Below are positions 15,071-16,944 of a DNA stretch of 16,944 bases, piece after piece. Every line of letters starts with the position of its first letter. The stretch's first letter is position 1. Source of the stretch: Azonexaceae bacterium (lineage in GTDB: Bacteria; Pseudomonadota; Gammaproteobacteria; Burkholderiales; Rhodocyclaceae). The DNA lies in the NCBI GenBank assembly GCA_009469685.1, contig SSTA01000325.1:1-16944 (forward strand), read 5' to 3'. The position numbers and the translations under genes were made by a program. The notes beneath the pieces were generated by a model. It was not told the DNA's origin. It did no database searches and was given only the letters and a program-made list of their open reading frames with translations.

Positions 15071-15803
15071 GATCAGCATTGCCGGGCTCGCCATCGGCAT
15101 CGTCGCCATCGTCGGCGGACAGATACTCGAAGGCGGTCACGTCGGATCGCTGGTCCAGCCGACCGCTCTGCTCATCGTGTTTGGCGGAACTCTGGGGGCA
15201 GTCCTGCTGCAGAGCCCGTTCCACATTTTTCGGCGGGGAATCCAGATGGCGCGCTGGATTTGGGTGCCGCCCCTGATCGAGCAAAAGCGACTCATCGATC
15301 AGATCGGCAACTGGAGCCAGGTGTCGAGGCGCGAAGGCCTCCTCGCTCTCGAAAATCTCATTCCCCAGGTCAAGGACCCCTTTGCCAAAAAGGGTCTACA
15401 GATGCTGATCGATGGCGCCGATCCTGATCGCTTACGCGAACTCCTCGAGGTCGAGATCGATGCCTTCGAGGAAGAAATGAAGCAGTCCGCCCGCATTTGG
15501 GAAGCTGCCGGCGGCTACTCTCCGACCATAGGAATCCTGGGTGCCGTCATGGGTCTGATCCATGTGATGGAAAACCTTTCGGACCCTTCGAAACTCGGCG
15601 CCGGCATAGCGGTCGCCTTCGTTGCCACCATCTACGGGGTCGGGCTGGCCAACCTGATCTACCTGCCGATCGCAGGCAAGCTCAAGTATTACATCGGGCG
15701 TATGGTCACTGCGCGGGAAATGGTCGTGGACGGCCTCGTGGGCATCGCGGTGGGGGACAACCCCCGCATCATCGAGACGCGCCTCAAGGGTTACCTCGTC
15801 TGA
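15063..15803 (+). CDS. motC: Flagellar stator proton-channel subunit MotC (MotA family)
   Basis: Inner-membrane stator subunit (246 aa) that with its MotB-type partner conducts ions and turns the rotor. Hydrophobic segments are near 5-22, 33-50, 150-170 and 182-203. The conserved GGYSPTIGILGAVMGLIHVM (150-169) carries P154, comparable to the channel proline of MotA. The cytoplasmic loop has R89/R90 and E97 at positions like the rotor-contacting R90 and E98 of E. coli MotA. The compact length and the MotD-type partner downstream favour the MotC class of Pseudomonas. GTG 15063 is supported by GGGAGAAGG at 15051-15059. It overlaps fliA by 8 nt and motD by 1 nt. E. coli places motAB before cheA; here the pair follows fliA. 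Confidence 0.95.
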   Translation: MDKISIAGLAIGIVAIVGGQILEGGHVGSLVQPTALLIVFGGTLGAVLLQSPFHIFRRGIQMARWIWVPPLIEQKRLIDQIGNWSQVSRREGLLALENLIPQVKDPFAKKGLQMLIDGADPDRLRELLEVEIDAFEEEMKQSARIWEAAGGYSPTIGILGAVMGLIHVMENLSDPSKLGAGIAVAFVATIYGVGLANLIYLPIAGKLKYYIGRMVTAREMVVDGLVGIAVGDNPRIIETRLKGYLV

Positions 15804-16606
15804 TGGGCCGCCGGAAGCACCGGGAGGAAGAGCATGCCAACCACGAGCGCTGGCTGGTCTCCTACGCCGACTTCATCACCCTGCTTTTCGCCTTTTTCGT
15901 GGTCATGTACGCATTGTCGTCGATCAACGAAGGCAAGTATCGGGTCCTTTCAAACTCCCTGACCAATGCCTTCCGCAACGTCACCGGTCAGGCGGGAGCA
16001 CAGCCGGTTACGGTGACCCCCGGCGCGCCGGTGCTCCCACCCAAACCGGTCGTCAAACCCGATCGATTGGCGGAGCAAAAGAAGGTGCAGCGCGAAAAGA
16101 TGAAAAATGTCGCCAAGGACATCATGGAAGCGCTCCAACCTTTGGTGGCCGAAGGCAAAGTCCGGCTCCTGGAAACCAGCCGTGGGGTGACGATAGAAAT
16201 CAACGATAGCGTCCTCTTTTCCGCCGGCCAAGCGCGCTTGCAGTCGGCTTCAATCAGCGCCCTGGGGGCTATCGCGCAGGTCCTCGCGCTGACCGATTTT
16301 CCCATTACCATCGAGGGTCACACGGACAACGTTCCCATTTCTACGGCCCAGTTTCCATCCAACTGGGAACTCTCGGCGCTCAGAGCCACCACGGTGCTGC
16401 GTTTATTCAACGACTCCGGAGTCGGGGCCGAACGCTTGACTGCGATCGGCTACGGCGAAACCCGACCGGTTGAAACCAATACGACCTCCGAGGGGCGAGC
16501 GCGGAACCGGCGCGTGGCCATCCTCATCGATTCCAATCGGCCGGAGGAACCCACCGAACTGCCTGACCGGCCTCCTGCCGGCGAAGGCGCTACGCAGCGT
16601 CGATGA
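15803..16606 (+). CDS. motD: Flagellar stator subunit MotD (MotB family)
   Basis: Stator partner (267 aa) anchoring the channel to peptidoglycan. The basic N-terminus and NHERWLVSYADFITLLFAFF are followed by the single membrane helix (about 22-40), with D23 at the ion-carrying position (D32 in E. coli MotB). A proline/lysine-rich plug-like linker covers about 65-105. The OmpA-like peptidoglycan-binding domain spans about 120-245, with ITIEGHTDNVPIS (168-180) and the NRRVAI end. The start ATG 15803 shares one base with the motC stop (TGATG). No sodium or proton specificity can be read with certainty. The final 17 nt overlap the end of the convergent flgN gene. Confidence 0.95.
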   Translation: MGRRKHREEEHANHERWLVSYADFITLLFAFFVVMYALSSINEGKYRVLSNSLTNAFRNVTGQAGAQPVTVTPGAPVLPPKPVVKPDRLAEQKKVQREKMKNVAKDIMEALQPLVAEGKVRLLETSRGVTIEINDSVLFSAGQARLQSASISALGAIAQVLALTDFPITIEGHTDNVPISTAQFPSNWELSALRATTVLRLFNDSGVGAERLTAIGYGETRPVETNTTSEGRARNRRVAILIDSNRPEEPTELPDRPPAGEGATQRR

Positions 16607-16944
16607 TGCGGCTGCCGGTGCCGCGGGTCGACTGGCCATCTCTGTCGTAAAGCCCTGCCGCCGGTGTTTCTCCGGCGAGAACGACCAGCGCCTGGTGGGT
16701 GAATTGAAGCCGCTGGGCGATGAGTTGGCCGTTGAGTCGATTGGCGTCCCGCGATGCCTCGGCGGCCGCGATGAGCTTTTGCCACGCCTTGCCCGCAGCT
16801 TGATCTTCCGGGTGGGCAGCAAGCCATGCCTCCAGTCCCGATCGGCCGGCAGCGGCTCCTTCGGAAGCCAACCAGGCCTCGCGCTCATCGGATGCGGCAT
16901 TGAGGCGGGAGGCCATTTCAGCCTTGGCAGCGGTGAACGCTTCG
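16590..16944 (-). CDS. flgN: Flagellar junction-protein chaperone FlgN, C-terminal part (partial)
   Basis: Minus-strand gene running off the right edge; 117 residues are visible and the frame stays open through the last base, so the true start is outside. The predominantly helical, alanine-rich sequence ends in a segment recalling the FlgN family: NGQLIAQRLQFTHQALVVLAG, then a short LYDRDGQ turn, then a polar tail. FlgN binds the hook-filament junction proteins FlgK and FlgL and delivers them to FlhA, which is encoded in this window. An internal ATG at 16916 is unlikely to be the start because the upstream codons keep the helical pattern (EAFTAAKAE). Family length is about 140-150 aa, so some 25-35 residues are missing. 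flgM and flgA are often upstream of flgN and may lie just beyond the edge. Confidence 0.85.
   Translation of the reverse strand, partial: EAFTAAKAEMASRLNAASDEREAWLASEGAAAGRSGLEAWLAAHPEDQAAGKAWQKLIAAAEASRDANRLNGQLIAQRLQFTHQALVVLAGETPAAGLYDRDGQSTRGTGSRIIDAA

Noticed and set aside
1..16944. A wholly new biological system, mobile island, CRISPR array or prophage
   Set aside because: Nearly every base outside short gaps belongs to recognisable chemotaxis or flagellar genes in tight operons, with no transposase, integrase, repeat array or composition break.

Overview
The window is one continuous chemotaxis and flagellar locus from a GC-rich, polarly flagellated proteobacterium. The flhF/flhG pair, fliA followed directly by a MotC/MotD-type stator pair, cheD and cheZ together, and tandem CheV proteins fit a betaproteobacterium (Rhodocyclales/Nitrosomonadales-like) best. 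A gammaproteobacterium is not excluded, and this is inference from gene content, not a database match. I see no tRNA, rRNA, CRISPR array, transposase or other sign of recent transfer.

Layout, left to right. (1) 1-2925: the 3' end of a chemoreceptor gene, whose product ends in a pentapeptide (EWEEF) of the kind that tethers CheR, then cheR, cheD and cheB: the adaptation enzymes that methylate, deamidate and demethylate receptors. (2) 3023-3328: a small stand-alone STAS (anti-sigma-factor antagonist) protein resembling the HsbA type, followed by a gap with a long imperfect hairpin. (3) 3514-8660: a tight signalling operon cheV-cheV-cheY-cheZ-cheA, closed by a strong hairpin with a UUCG loop. 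No cheW lies in the window; the two CheV proteins are the only couplers here. CheA has no visible P2 domain and CheZ has a long N-terminal extension carrying two copies of a motif that resembles its own C-terminal CheY-binding tail. (4) 8838-16606: after an AT-rich promoter region, flhB-flhA-flhF-flhG-fliA-motC-motD, with abutting or overlapping ends throughout (export gate, polar placement and number control, flagellar sigma factor, stator). (5) Right edge, minus strand: the 3' part of flgN, the chaperone for hook-filament junction proteins, converging on motD with overlapping 3' ends.

Together these genes carry a signal from receptor through CheA/CheV to CheY and CheZ, and supply export, placement, late gene expression and torque for the flagellum. 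Most of the window is a conventional locus. The points worth a second look are: the triple CheY-binding-like motif in CheZ; the FlhG ATP-binding loop without its signature lysine but with an intact FlhF-activating helix; the STAS protein as a possible input to FliA/FlgM; CheA without P2 beside two CheVs; and non-coding structure in the two larger intergenic gaps (3329-3513 and 8661-8837). I found no convincing wholly new system.
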